Origin: Candidatus Woesearchaeota archaeon
GTDB lineage: Archaea; Nanobdellota; Nanobdellia; SCGC-AAA011-G17; UBA489
NCBI GenBank assembly: GCA_016845225.1
Contig: JAERTB010000006.1
Coordinates: forward strand, 1 to 36,925
Direction: 5' to 3'
Length of the DNA stretch: 36,925 nucleotides
The notes under the pieces are model-generated. The model did no database searches and was not told where the DNA came from. It worked only from the letters and a program-made list of their open reading frames with translations. Below are positions 7,289 through 15,749 of this stretch, in pieces (position 1 is the stretch's first letter; each line of letters opens with the position of its first letter). Position numbers and translations under genes: made by a program.

Positions 7289-7726
7289 ATGACTGAAGAA
7301 ACAAAATATGAACCAACAAAAGAGAGTGAAGAAGACACAATAGATTCATCCTGTGCGAATGAGAGCATTCCTTTAGGAGATTTAGAAAAAGGAATAAACA
7401 ATTCAAATTCAAATACTGGATTATTAGGATTTGTTTTAGGAGCAGCAATTACTGGATTATTGGCATTTGGAATAAGTTCTTACAATCAAGAACCAGTGAA
7501 AGAATTAAACCTAATTCCTAATGTAAACATTACAGAGCCAAGATACATAACTCCAAACAATATCAGAATACAAATGAATGATTCAAACTTTAATACTCTA
7601 GAAGAAACTTATTTTCTTCACAAAGAAGATAAGAAATGGATACCTTATTTATTAAAGTACGGAGAAAAAGGAATTCCAGAAATAGTTCCCTATGAAATTA
7701 AAGAGTGGCCAGAAGAAAAAAAATGA
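7289..7726 (+). CDS. Single-pass membrane protein, unknown
   Basis: The product has 145 residues. An acidic, Ser/Asn-rich N-terminal part (about 1-42) is followed by one membrane segment, GLLGFVLGAAITGLLAFGIS (about 44-63), and an external-type C-terminal part of about 80 residues ending EWPEEKK. AAAGGAGCT before the ATG is a Shine-Dalgarno match, and TTAAATATAT further upstream is a TATA candidate. It overlaps the next gene by four bases (ATGA). I do not recognise the family. Confidence 0.65.
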   Translation: MTEETKYEPTKESEEDTIDSSCANESIPLGDLEKGINNSNSNTGLLGFVLGAAITGLLAFGISSYNQEPVKELNLIPNVNITEPRYITPNNIRIQMNDSNFNTLEETYFLHKEDKKWIPYLLKYGEKGIPEIVPYEIKEWPEEKK

Positions 7727-8013
7727 AGATAACAAGAGAAATTGAATCCGGATTATTGAATTATAAGTCAAAATTAGAAACAATGATTCGAGATTATTCT
7801 TCTAAGCTAGTAGAGATAGATCAAAAGATGAACAAGATGGGAGAAACTGGATTGGGATTAAAAAACACCTATGAAAGATTTTTAGGAATAAAAAATGCAT
7901 ATCAAGATTCTTTAAATTCATTATATCAAGAATTTCCGGCACTAGATCCTAATAATAAGAATTCAACAATGACCCATATAGATAATTCTCCTCAAAGTCC
8001 ATATCCTCTTTAG
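7723..8013 (+). CDS. Small coiled-coil protein, unknown
   Basis: The product has 96 residues from the ATG in the ATGA overlap with the membrane protein upstream; that overlap decides the start over an in-frame alternative 18 bases earlier. Residues about 5-75 look like a helical hairpin (SKLETMIRDYSSKLVEIDQKM and following). The C-terminus is Asn/Ser/Pro-rich. It ends one base before truD, so it may be cotranscribed with it. Function unknown. Confidence 0.6.
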   Translation: MKITREIESGLLNYKSKLETMIRDYSSKLVEIDQKMNKMGETGLGLKNTYERFLGIKNAYQDSLNSLYQEFPALDPNNKNSTMTHIDNSPQSPYPL

Positions 8014-8014
8014 T

Positions 8015-9181
8015 ATGAAAATAAAACAATTACCAGAAGATTTCGTAGTAGAAGAAATTTCTTCAATAGGTCCAAAGAAAAAAGGACCTGTTTCTTTATA
8101 TTTATTAGAAAAGAATAATCTGGATGTTCTTGCAGCAAAAGGAGAAATAAGAAAAAAAATAAAATCTAAACAAGCAACAATTTCTTTTGCAGGAATAAAA
8201 GATAAAAGGGCAATAACAAAACAATTTCTAACAATAAAAGGAAAGTACGGAGATAAACTAAACTTCAAAACAAAACAGATTTCTTTAACACATCTAGGAT
8301 TTACACAAAAACCTCTAAAAACTGGAGACCTAAAAGGAAATAGGTTCACAATAACATTAAGAGATTTGAACAAAAATCAAGTTAAACAAATAAAAAACAA
8401 CGTAGAAAAAATAAAACAACTAGGATTCATAAATTATTTCGATTCTCAAAGATTTGGAGAAGCATTACCTGAAGAAGGATTTATCGCTAAACACCTTATG
8501 AGGGAAAACTACGAATTAGCCCTAAAAATATATTTTACCCCCACAGAAAAGATTTCTCCAGAAAGAAAAAAAGCATATGCAATTATACAAAAAAACTGGG
8601 GAAAATGGAAAAAAATACAAAATGAAATTCAATCATTAGACGGCATAAAGAATGAACTAAAAGTAATTTATTCATTAGTAGAAAACAATGATTTTCTAAA
8701 AGCATTCAAAGTAATAGATCTAAAGATAAGAGAAATACTAATGGCTTCTTATCAAAGCTATCTTTGGAACAAAGCATTATCTCAGTTCATAAAATTAAAC
8801 ATAGAAAAAACCAATGAAGTTGAATATGGTGCCGGTAAATTAATCTTTCCAAATTTAGAGAAAGAAGATTATGATAAAGTTTCTCACATAGTTCTTCCAA
8901 TGATAGACAAAGACACTATCTTTAGAAATCCTCAAATAAAAGAAATAATGGAAAGGATTCTAAAAAAAGAAAAATTAACTCAAGAACAATTAAAATTAAA
9001 GAAAATGGGAAATGTTTTTCTTAGATCTAGACTTAGGGACATAGTAATTCATCCAAAACAATTGAAGGTAGTTTCAGAAGGAGAAGATACTGAAAATTCA
9101 GGAAAACAACAAGTAACAATTAAATTTGATTTACAAAAGGGCTCATATGCAACAGTTTTATTAAAAACGTTAGAACTTTAA
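8015..9181 (+). CDS. truD: tRNA pseudouridine synthase TruD
   Basis: The product has 388 residues, archaeal TruD length. The enzyme converts uridine 13 of tRNAs to pseudouridine (position known for the family). The N-terminal IKQLPEDFVVEEI is the usual TruD opening, the catalytic aspartate is D63 in FAGIKDKRAITKQ, and NYFDSQRFG is the NYFGxQRFG motif with D for the first G. The C-terminal MASYQSYLWNKAL and LRSRLRDIV blocks are also typical. The gene follows the coiled-coil gene by one base and overlaps the convergent gene at 9178 by four. Confidence 0.95.
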   Translation: MKIKQLPEDFVVEEISSIGPKKKGPVSLYLLEKNNLDVLAAKGEIRKKIKSKQATISFAGIKDKRAITKQFLTIKGKYGDKLNFKTKQISLTHLGFTQKPLKTGDLKGNRFTITLRDLNKNQVKQIKNNVEKIKQLGFINYFDSQRFGEALPEEGFIAKHLMRENYELALKIYFTPTEKISPERKKAYAIIQKNWGKWKKIQNEIQSLDGIKNELKVIYSLVENNDFLKAFKVIDLKIREILMASYQSYLWNKALSQFIKLNIEKTNEVEYGAGKLIFPNLEKEDYDKVSHIVLPMIDKDTIFRNPQIKEIMERILKKEKLTQEQLKLKKMGNVFLRSRLRDIVIHPKQLKVVSEGEDTENSGKQQVTIKFDLQKGSYATVLLKTLEL

Positions 9182-9516
9182 TCTTCTTCAATTATTCTTT
9201 CTAACGTACTATCTAGACTAGTAAGAACTTTGATAGAATCTTCAAGAAGAGTTTTATCTTCAGGATCATAACACTTTTGAGAATCTTTTTCTAATTCGTT
9301 TAAACAAGCAGAAATATAGTCTCTAGAGATATTTACGTTTCTAATATATTCATCCTTAAGATCAAAAGCATAATCATCATCAGCATCTTCTAATTTTCTA
9401 ATTGCTTCTCTTGCATATTCGATACTCATTTCACTATAAACTTCTCCATTGAATGAGTCTATAGTAGGCGGTACTGCTCCCATAATCATACACCTATACA
9501 TATCTGTTCTATCCAT
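9178..9516 (-). CDS. Small acidic helical protein, unknown
   Basis: The product has 112 residues from ATG 9516. That start is chosen because GGAGAAATCAAAA immediately upstream gives a Shine-Dalgarno match, and the start then overlaps the upstream gene's stop by only eight bases. The sequence is acidic with long predicted helices (EYAREAIRKLEDADDDYAFDL; SACLNELEKDSQKC). No domain is recognised. It is probably cotranscribed with the 9509-9907 gene. Confidence 0.55.
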   Translation of the reverse strand: MDRTDMYRCMIMGAVPPTIDSFNGEVYSEMSIEYAREAIRKLEDADDDYAFDLKDEYIRNVNISRDYISACLNELEKDSQKCYDPEDKTLLEDSIKVLTSLDSTLERIIEED

Positions 9517-9907
9517 TTTTTGATTTCTCCATTTTGTAGTTATACCCCATAACAGTTCCAGCAATAACCTCTGTTAATTGTTTTGGAAGTTTTTCACAAG
9601 AATGGCTATAACAATCAATTATTCTAGAATATCCGGATTTATAATTTCTATCCAATACAACTCTAAATCCTACACTATAATTTTCTTCACAATTAATACT
9701 ATTTGTAAATTCAAGAATTTCTCCAAGTCCAGTTACATGGCAGTTTCCTGCAACACAAAGATGTTCTTTACCTGTTTTTTCATCAAAATATGTTCCAGCA
9801 TTTCCCACAACACTTTCAGTAATTAAGAAATCATGAAATTCGCTATTGACTAGGTCTGTTCCCAACATCTTTTCAAGATTTTTCTCTAAAATTGTAGATT
9901 TTGCCAT
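9509..9907 (-). CDS. Unknown protein, paralogue of the 9958-10332 product
   Basis: The product has 132 residues from ATG 9907. It shares with its neighbour an N-terminal LEKNLEKML helix, a central GLGEILEFTN motif (about residues 60-69) preceded by a short cysteine-containing strand, a strand-rich middle, and a C-terminal helix ending near GTVMGYN. It has five cysteines and no signal or membrane segment. I do not recognise the family; the exact GLGEILEFTN match shows the two are tandem duplicates that have diverged. Confidence 0.6.
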   Translation of the reverse strand: MAKSTILEKNLEKMLGTDLVNSEFHDFLITESVVGNAGTYFDEKTGKEHLCVAGNCHVTGLGEILEFTNSINCEENYSVGFRVVLDRNYKSGYSRIIDCYSHSCEKLPKQLTEVIAGTVMGYNYKMEKSKNG

Positions 9908-9957
9908 CAATTAAATTAAGAATAAATCCTATTTAAATCTTTACTTCTTAGTGATAA

Positions 9958-10332
9958 CTATTCTTTAGAATTATATGCCAAAACGCTTTCTGCAAGAGTT
10001 TCATATGCTAAATCAGGAATATTGTCACGATCTAACAAATCTTCAATAACAGGCTTAGAAACAGAATATCTTCTTTTACTATTAAATCTTGAAGAAATAA
10101 GAAATGAGCCAGAATAAACTCCTTTTTCACTTGGACGATTATTTGTAAACTCAAGAATTTCTCCTAATCCATCATAATGGAAGTTAAGAACCGTACAAGA
10201 AGTATCCCTATCCAAAACATCTCCAATAAAACAGTTAGAACTTACAGCTTTTCCAACATAATCAAAACAATCTTTTGCTTCTAATTTTTCAAGATTTTTT
10301 TCAATCAAGTCTTCATAACAAGTAATATTCAT
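9958..10332 (-). CDS. Unknown protein, paralogue of the 9509-9907 product
   Basis: The product has 124 residues from ATG 10332. That start is chosen because TTATATG lies about 28 bases before it, and the longer open frame upstream (rich in I, F and W) overlaps the neighbouring gene. It shares LIEKNLEKL, GLGEILEFTN and a closing LAESVLAYN with the neighbouring gene, in the same order and spacing. It has no catalytic motif I can name and is soluble. Confidence 0.6.
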   Translation of the reverse strand: MNITCYEDLIEKNLEKLEAKDCFDYVGKAVSSNCFIGDVLDRDTSCTVLNFHYDGLGEILEFTNNRPSEKGVYSGSFLISSRFNSKRRYSVSKPVIEDLLDRDNIPDLAYETLAESVLAYNSKE

Positions 10333-10373
10333 AAAAATATTAATACCAAAACATATAATAATGTTTCTAAAAT

Positions 10374-10730
10374 TCAACAACCACCAGGAAGTACGGCACA
10401 AACCCTTTTTCCTTCTTTTATTGCAGAATTAATCAATTTTACAGCTTCTGAATTTTTTACAACATGTGCAACTGGCCGGTTTGGACTATTTATCTTCCAT
10501 GCAATAAGAAACTCTTTAATTTCATCATCAACTTCCAACATTGCTCCAGCACCAGTACCAATCACAAAAACATCTGGTTTTTCTTTAAGCAATTCGTTAA
10601 TATGTTCCACTTTTAATTTTCTGCCTTCCAAGCCTTCCCAATAATGCGCAACATTATTTTTAATTCTTAAATCGCCAAGAAATTCTTTTCCATCTGCTTT
10701 AAAACAACCATAAGTATATTCGTCAATCAT
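10374..10730 (-). CDS. DUF498/Mth938-like protein
   Basis: The product has 118 residues, the usual size of this single-domain family (Mth938 in archaea, related to the mitochondrial complex I assembly factor NDUFAF3). Visible features are MIDEYTYGCFKADGKEF at the start, VFVIGTGAGAMLEVDDEI (the glycine-rich core, about residues 54-71) and the closing ICAVLPGGC-like strand (here VCAVLPGGC). The biochemical role of the archaeal family is unknown. It has its own TATA-like AATAAATATC upstream and stands apart from the adjacent genes. Confidence 0.75.
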   Translation of the reverse strand: MIDEYTYGCFKADGKEFLGDLRIKNNVAHYWEGLEGRKLKVEHINELLKEKPDVFVIGTGAGAMLEVDDEIKEFLIAWKINSPNRPVAHVVKNSEAVKLINSAIKEGKRVCAVLPGGC

Positions 10731-10767
10731 ACTTTTTAGACGCTAAGGAGATATTTATTGCTTTCTA

Positions 10768-11349
10768 TCAAGGGTTCCAGTCTTTATAAGTTTCGTAGAT
10801 TTCAAAGTCACTCAAGGGTCTAAACTTCTTATGGGCTACATCAAAGGTTCTATATGCTGGATCAACAAGAGTAAATCTATCCAATTTTCCAGGAATATCT
10901 ATCATTGCACAAGCATGATATACGTCAGCTCCTGCATAATCTTTTCGAACAGAAACATAAGAACTTCTTATTCCAACAGAACGAGCCAAGGTAACATAAA
11001 GTGAAGCCATCTCTCCACAAACCCCTTCTCTAGTTTCAAAAACTTCAATACTATTTCTATATCCTTCTCTGCCTCTTTTTTGTTTACCGTATTTTATATT
11101 TTTTACAGTCCAATCAAATAACCTTCTTGCTTTAGTTTCATTATCTGGCGCATTGTTACAAATTCCTTCTGCAATAGTTTTCATCTTATTGTTTAAAATA
11201 AATGGAATCTTATATTCAAAACCTCTGTCTAAAATTGCAACATAATATTCATCTTCGCGAATGCCCTTATGGTTGGATCTAACTCTCTCAGTTTTAGCCT
11301 CATTTCCAGACAACCCTCCAAGATTAGACATTAAAGTTTCAAGGCCCAT
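10768..11349 (-). CDS. Transglutaminase-like cysteine protein
   Basis: The product has 193 residues. The transglutaminase-like fold is shown by the triad C111 (EGVCGEMASLYVTLARSVGI), H145 (VYHACAMI) and D163 (LVDPAY), preceded by the usual helix KARRLFDWTVKNIKY. Such proteins act as proteases, amidases or crosslinking enzymes. No signal peptide. The ATG directly abuts the stop of the coiled-coil gene upstream, making it the last gene of a four-gene operon. The first residues (LSNLGGLSGNEAKTERV) are low in structure. Substrate unknown; a partner among the operon products is plausible but inferred. Confidence 0.8.
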   Translation of the reverse strand: MGLETLMSNLGGLSGNEAKTERVRSNHKGIREDEYYVAILDRGFEYKIPFILNNKMKTIAEGICNNAPDNETKARRLFDWTVKNIKYGKQKRGREGYRNSIEVFETREGVCGEMASLYVTLARSVGIRSSYVSVRKDYAGADVYHACAMIDIPGKLDRFTLVDPAYRTFDVAHKKFRPLSDFEIYETYKDWNP

Positions 11350-12330
11350 TTAAAATAAACCCCCATAACTTTTAGGTTTCAAATAAACTCCATTTTTCTT
11401 AATAAAGTCCACGACATTAGTTATTCCATCATCTGCAGCATTTTGTGCAGCGCACATAACATCGACCAATCCACTAATTGAACTATTTGTATCTCTAAAA
11501 CTTCTATTGATGCTAGTTGCTTGTAAATAAGTAGCTAAAGTTTCATTAAGATGCAATGCATAATTGTCCATTCTTTCCTTTCCAAATGCTAGCACATTTT
11601 TCATTCCAGAACACCATTTCATCAATCCATCAACTTCACACATTGCATTTCCATTTTCATCAACAAGTTTTTCTAAAATTTCTTTAGAATCCTTAATTTC
11701 ATCATACTTCATTTGAGTCCGACTAATCAAAGAACTCTTAGCTCTTTCAGAAATTCCTTCACTAAGTTTAATTTTTTCAACAAGTTCTTCTTTGTCATTA
11801 AAACCAAGTTCTAACAAACCACCCACATCTTCTTTTTTAGTTTCATAAAATTGATTTTTTTTAATCAATTCATTACTATAGTTTGTTAGCTTGTTTTCTC
11901 TTTCAACAACATGATAAAATAATTCGCCAAAATCTGAAGCTTGTTCTTCAAAGAATTCACAATATTTTCCAACCAATTCTTCAGTGCTATATCCTTCTAC
12001 TCCTGAAACAAGAAATTTTCTCAGAGGTTTAAAACTCAAAAGGCCATTTTCCCCATACTTTAAAGCTCTAACAAGTCCTTTATTGAAAGGTTTCAAGTTT
12101 TCATCCCTTTTACTTATCCTATCAATTATAGAATTAAATTGATCTACATTAGAAGAGTATGCAACCATTTCTCTATGCAACAAAGAATTTTGTTTTTTAT
12201 GTTCCTGTAATGAATTTTTAAATTCATCAATATCAAAATCATTTTGAACTAAACTTTCTAATTCATTAGGAATTTCAATTTTACCTTCTCCGCTAGAATA
12301 TCCCCGTATATTAAACACAGAATTAATCAT
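11350..12330 (-). CDS. Long helical/coiled-coil protein, unknown
   Basis: The product has 326 residues and is almost entirely charged and helical (LQEHKKQNSLLHREMVAYSS; IKLSEGISERAKSSLISRTQ), with no signal or membrane segment. The C-terminal region (about 225-315) is less charged and contains three cysteines (CEV, WCS, MCAA). Its start overlaps the stop of the upstream lipoprotein candidate by one base (TAATG) and its stop abuts the transglutaminase-like gene. I do not recognise it. The tight packing implies a joint function for the operon. Confidence 0.6.
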   Translation of the reverse strand: MINSVFNIRGYSSGEGKIEIPNELESLVQNDFDIDEFKNSLQEHKKQNSLLHREMVAYSSNVDQFNSIIDRISKRDENLKPFNKGLVRALKYGENGLLSFKPLRKFLVSGVEGYSTEELVGKYCEFFEEQASDFGELFYHVVERENKLTNYSNELIKKNQFYETKKEDVGGLLELGFNDKEELVEKIKLSEGISERAKSSLISRTQMKYDEIKDSKEILEKLVDENGNAMCEVDGLMKWCSGMKNVLAFGKERMDNYALHLNETLATYLQATSINRSFRDTNSSISGLVDVMCAAQNAADDGITNVVDFIKKNGVYLKPKSYGGLF

Positions 12331-12614
12331 TATTCATCCCTCCATTTATTTTTTAAATTATTCAATGTTTCTTTCAATTTATCGTCTTCAACCAAACATT
12401 CAATCCTATATTCTAAATCTCCAAGCTGCATTTTTCCATCTTCGTTGATAATTTCAACTCTTTCACTTAACTTTTTATCAACTAAGAATGGTTTTTTATC
12501 ATACCTCGTTACATCATATCTAATATCTGTATTTACACAACTGCTAACTGCATATCCAGCAACAAATATTCCTCCGTAAAACATAGCTTTTCCAAATCCG
12601 TGAAAAAAACTCAT
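12330..12614 (-). CDS. Small lipoprotein candidate
   Basis: The product has 94 residues. The N-terminus MSFFHGFGKAMFYGGIFVAGYAVSSC has a hydrophobic stretch ending in VSSC (about residues 23-26), which fits a lipobox, so it is a second lipoprotein candidate besides the cyclophilin. A transmembrane anchor is the alternative. The rest is a charged 65-residue domain (KLSERVEIINEDGKMQLGDL). Its ATG abuts the stop of the upstream gene and it is the second gene of the operon. Confidence 0.6.
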   Translation of the reverse strand: MSFFHGFGKAMFYGGIFVAGYAVSSCVNTDIRYDVTRYDKKPFLVDKKLSERVEIINEDGKMQLGDLEYRIECLVEDDKLKETLNNLKNKWRDE

Positions 12615-13037
12615 TTAATTACCTCCTGCTAAAAAGAATAATAATTCATCTAAATTGTTTTCAGCATAATCCTTTACACCATGAATTACATCTTTTGATC
12701 CGTCTCTCAAGATATCTTTCATAATTTGATATCTTTCTTCTTCAGGAAGTTTACTAATTTCTAAAATTATTCTTTCTGCATCTTCCTGAGTTGTGTCTTC
12801 CTCTAATCCTTGGTAAATAGAAACATTTCCAGAATTGTAATCTCTAGCTAAATTTTCCAAAGCATAAAGATTTTTTTCTTGATAACTAACAGTTCTAGGT
12901 TCTATGCTTTTTGTTTCAATAGTTTCTCCACCTCTTCCAAGAAGATAACTTCCAATAAGACCAGTACAAACTATCAATCCTGTTCCTCTTTTCCACCAAT
13001 TTTTTTTGCTATGGCAATAATCATCCAAAAAGGCCAT
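12615..13037 (-). CDS. Single-pass membrane protein, first gene of a four-gene operon
   Basis: The product has 140 residues from ATG 13037. One membrane segment follows a basic stretch: KKNWWKRGTGLIVCTGLIGSYLLG (about residues 12-32 hydrophobic). The remainder is acidic and helical (AERIILEISKLPEEERYQIM). The start at 13037 is preferred over one 69 bases upstream because TTTAAAA sits about 25 bases before it and the upstream stretch lies in a repeat-bearing promoter region. Function unknown. Confidence 0.6.
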   Translation of the reverse strand: MAFLDDYCHSKKNWWKRGTGLIVCTGLIGSYLLGRGGETIETKSIEPRTVSYQEKNLYALENLARDYNSGNVSIYQGLEEDTTQEDAERIILEISKLPEEERYQIMKDILRDGSKDVIHGVKDYAENNLDELLFFLAGGN

Positions 13038-13089
13038 ATCTCTCTCAAAGAAGTTTGTTTTAAAGAAGGTTATTTCGATTTTCTCGAAA

Positions 13090-13166
13090 AATATTCGAAA
13101 AAACATTAAATTAAACTAAATATTCGAAAACTTTTCAGAAAAAATCGCAATCGCAATTTATAAATA
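13090..13166. promoter_or_regulatory. Divergent promoter region with direct repeats
   Basis: AATATTCGAAAA occurs at 13090-13101 and again at 13119-13130, 29 bases apart, with a related CTCGAAAAA at 13083-13091. TATA-like TTTATAAATAC at about 13157 lies 25-30 bases before the CCA gene at 13188. The repeats sit between the two divergent operons and could bind a shared regulator; this is inferred from placement only. Confidence 0.35.
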
Positions 13167-13187
13167 CTTTTCACCTAACCTAAAACC

Positions 13188-14432
13188 ATGCCAATAACTA
13201 AAAAGCATAAAGAAATAGTAAGTTCCATACTGGAAGAAGTATCTCCTAAACCAGAAGATAAAAAAATACTTTCAAAAATTCAAAAAGAAGTTTTAAACAA
13301 AATTAAACTGCCACATACAACTCCCAAAATAGGAGGTTCCGGGGCTAAAAATACTTGGTTAAAAAATACTCACGATATAGATATTTACGTTAAATTCAAT
13401 TATTCTAAATATAAAGACAAATCCAATAAACTTTCAGATTTATTGCATAATGCATTAAAGAAATCTTTCTCTAAAGTAATTAGAATACATGGTTCAAGAG
13501 ATTATTTTCAAATAAGTCATAAAGGATACACCTTAGAAATAGTTCCAATACTTGCAATTACCAAACCAGAACAATCCAAAAACATTACAGACTTTTCAAT
13601 TTTTCATGTAAAGTATGTTACAGATAAAATAAAAAAGAATCCTAAACTTGCAGATGAAATTAGAGTTTCAAAAGTTTTTGCAAAAGCAAATAGATTTTAT
13701 GGTGCAGAGTCACACATAGGAGGATTTTCAGGTTACGTATTAGAGTTATTAGTTTCAAAATACGGTTCATTTTTAAAATTTGTAAATGCAGTATCTAAGT
13801 GGAAAGCAAATACAATTATAGGAAATAAAAAAGAAGCAGAAGAATTAAACTGGGCAAAAAAACAATCACCTTTAATCCTAATTGATCCAGTTCAACCAGA
13901 AAGAAATGCAGCTGCAGCATTATCAAAAAAACAATATAAAAATATTATCTCAACTTGTAAAAAGTTTATCAATTCTCCAAAACCAGAAAATTTTGAACTC
14001 CAACCAGTAGATATAAATAAATTACAAAAGAAAGGAAACTTAACAATAATAGGGGCAAAACCATTAACTGCTAAAAGGGACGTAGCAGGGGCAAAAGCAC
14101 TAAAGGCTTTTGAATTTTTAGTAAAACACTTAGCACCCTTTGAAGTCACAGATTCATTTTTTGATTATGATGATAAAACTGCAACATATTATATTTCAAC
14201 TAAAAAAACAGAAATTCCAAAAGAATATACTCACTATGGGCCACCTTTAGATTTCAAAAAAGAAATAAATGCATTCAAAAAAGCAAATAAAAATGTAAAG
14301 ATAGATAAAAAACAAAAGAGAGTTTATGCAATAAGGAAAACAAAGAACCCTGATTTAAATTCTTATATCAAAGATTTATTAACACAAAAAGAAGTCAATG
14401 AAAGAATTAAAGATATCTTTCTAATGTGTTAA
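13188..14432 (+). CDS. cca: CCA-adding tRNA nucleotidyltransferase (archaeal class I)
   Basis: The product has 414 residues, the normal archaeal size. It adds CCA to the 3' ends of tRNAs from CTP and ATP without a template. The nucleotidyltransferase signature is GGSGAKNTWLKNTHDIDIYV: G49-G50-S51 and the metal-binding D63 and D65. The next blocks, a GYTLEIVPIL strand with the third acidic residue and HVKYVTDKIKKNPKLADEIR, match the archaeal enzyme. The tRNA-Ala in this window ends at its discriminator base with no encoded CCA, so this activity is required. It overlaps the convergent thymidine kinase gene by 12 bases. Confidence 0.95.
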   Translation: MPITKKHKEIVSSILEEVSPKPEDKKILSKIQKEVLNKIKLPHTTPKIGGSGAKNTWLKNTHDIDIYVKFNYSKYKDKSNKLSDLLHNALKKSFSKVIRIHGSRDYFQISHKGYTLEIVPILAITKPEQSKNITDFSIFHVKYVTDKIKKNPKLADEIRVSKVFAKANRFYGAESHIGGFSGYVLELLVSKYGSFLKFVNAVSKWKANTIIGNKKEAEELNWAKKQSPLILIDPVQPERNAAAALSKKQYKNIISTCKKFINSPKPENFELQPVDINKLQKKGNLTIIGAKPLTAKRDVAGAKALKAFEFLVKHLAPFEVTDSFFDYDDKTATYYISTKKTEIPKEYTHYGPPLDFKKEINAFKKANKNVKIDKKQKRVYAIRKTKNPDLNSYIKDLLTQKEVNERIKDIFLMC

Positions 14433-15119
14433 ATTTGGGTGATCATCATAAAACAATCTTCTTTGTTTACTTTCATCAAAAATTAAAGTCCCTTGTCTCA
14501 ATCCTTCCGATGTTGGAGAGCTAGGCACAATATGGTGATCAAAGCACCTACATTCATATCCTTCCTCTTCATCCCCAATTAAAACAATCTCAGAATCATA
14601 AGGTGCTGGTTCGCCACCAATAAGTCTTTGAGTTCTAGTTGCAGGTGAACCGCATCCGTGATAATCACAAACACCTCTTAATTTATACACTTCATCAGCC
14701 ATACTCAACAAATAATCCATTTTTCCAAAAGGTTCTCCTCTAAAATCTAAATCTAAACCGCCAACTACAACATTAACATTATTTCCAATTAATTCCTTAA
14801 CTACTTCCTCAATTCCTCCATGAAAAAATTGAGATTCATCAATTGCAACCAACATAGACGCAGGATTCATTTTTTCTAGAATTTCATATGGACTTTTTTC
14901 ATCTGCGAATTTACAGTCATAAGATAATGATCCAAATCTAGAACTAACTACTGGGTCTCGTGTATCTAATACTGGCTTAAAAATATCAAACTTAACTTCT
15001 TCAGGCAAATAATTTAGTTTATCCACCCGATTTAACAATTCTCTAGTTTTTCCACTTTTCATGGGCCCACAATATATCTCAAGAACTCCTGGTTTAATCA
15101 CTGGATAATATTTATGCAT
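14421..15119 (-). CDS. tdk: Thymidine kinase (type II)
   Basis: The product has 232 residues. It phosphorylates thymidine to dTMP with ATP. The P-loop is GPMKSGKT (residues 18-25), D94-E95 lie in AIDESQFF (Walker B and catalytic acid), followed by GLDLDFRGEPFG. A zinc-binding lasso is shown by GVCDYHGCG and ECRCFDHH, with ATRTQRLIGG between. Together with dTMP kinase it makes a salvage path to dTDP. The C-terminal tail beyond HH is about 30 residues long and carries no motif. Confidence 0.92.
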   Translation of the reverse strand: MHKYYPVIKPGVLEIYCGPMKSGKTRELLNRVDKLNYLPEEVKFDIFKPVLDTRDPVVSSRFGSLSYDCKFADEKSPYEILEKMNPASMLVAIDESQFFHGGIEEVVKELIGNNVNVVVGGLDLDFRGEPFGKMDYLLSMADEVYKLRGVCDYHGCGSPATRTQRLIGGEPAPYDSEIVLIGDEEEGYECRCFDHHIVPSSPTSEGLRQGTLIFDESKQRRLFYDDHPNLTH

Positions 15120-15244
15120 AAAACAAAAATAGTGAACTAACTTAATAATCTTAGTTGTTTTTTATAATATATATTTAATCAAGAATTTCTTAAAAGATAA
15201 ACCCCACCCAAACTTATATATATTAAACTCTCTATGGTTCAAGC

Positions 15245-15748
15245 ATGGGAGAGGGCGCAAAACAATATCTTTTTCAAGATATGAAGATCAAACAGGATTC
15301 TATATTTGACTTCGGAGAGCTATATCAGAGACTTTTTGCTTGGTTCGAAGTTATGGGTTATGATTTCTATGAAAAATCTTATGAAAAGTTTGATTTAGGC
15401 GGAGCAACAAATCTAAAAATATTTTGGGAAGCAACAAAAAAAGTAGATGGCTATACTAAATTTGTAATCGAGCCAAGTTTTTTTATCATTGGATTAAGTA
15501 AAGTTGAAATAGAAAAAGACGGGTTAAAAATCAAAACAAACAAATGCACAATGGAAATGCGTATCTCTGCATATTTGATTAAGGATGTAGAAGATAAAAT
15601 GAAAGGTTCTGTAGGCAATTTGGGAAGACATATTTATGAAAAGTATGTAGCAAAAGATAGGTTAGACGATCATGAGTTAAGACTTTACGAAGAAGCACAT
15701 TTATTCATGGATGAAATAAAATCTTTTGTAAGCATGCACAAATTCTAA
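15245..15748 (+). CDS. Conserved-looking protein of unknown function
   Basis: The product has 167 residues, soluble, rich in aromatic residues (LYQRLFAWFEVMGYDFYEKS), with alternating strand-like segments in the middle (FVIEPSFFIIGLSKVEIEKDGLK in part) and a C-terminal helix. No catalytic motif is seen. TATA-like CTTATATATAT lies about 30 bases upstream of the ATG, and the promoter is shared divergently with thymidine kinase. lspA starts one base after its stop. I do not recognise the family. Confidence 0.6.
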   Translation: MGEGAKQYLFQDMKIKQDSIFDFGELYQRLFAWFEVMGYDFYEKSYEKFDLGGATNLKIFWEATKKVDGYTKFVIEPSFFIIGLSKVEIEKDGLKIKTNKCTMEMRISAYLIKDVEDKMKGSVGNLGRHIYEKYVAKDRLDDHELRLYEEAHLFMDEIKSFVSMHKF

Positions 15749-15749
15749 A

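Noticed and set aside
13038-13109. N-terminal extension MFFRIFFEKIEITFF of the 12615 gene, and an antisense frame at 12879-13109
   Set aside because: The extension lies in a promoter region with repeats, and a TATA box sits 25 bases before ATG 13037; the antisense frame mirrors the same stretch.
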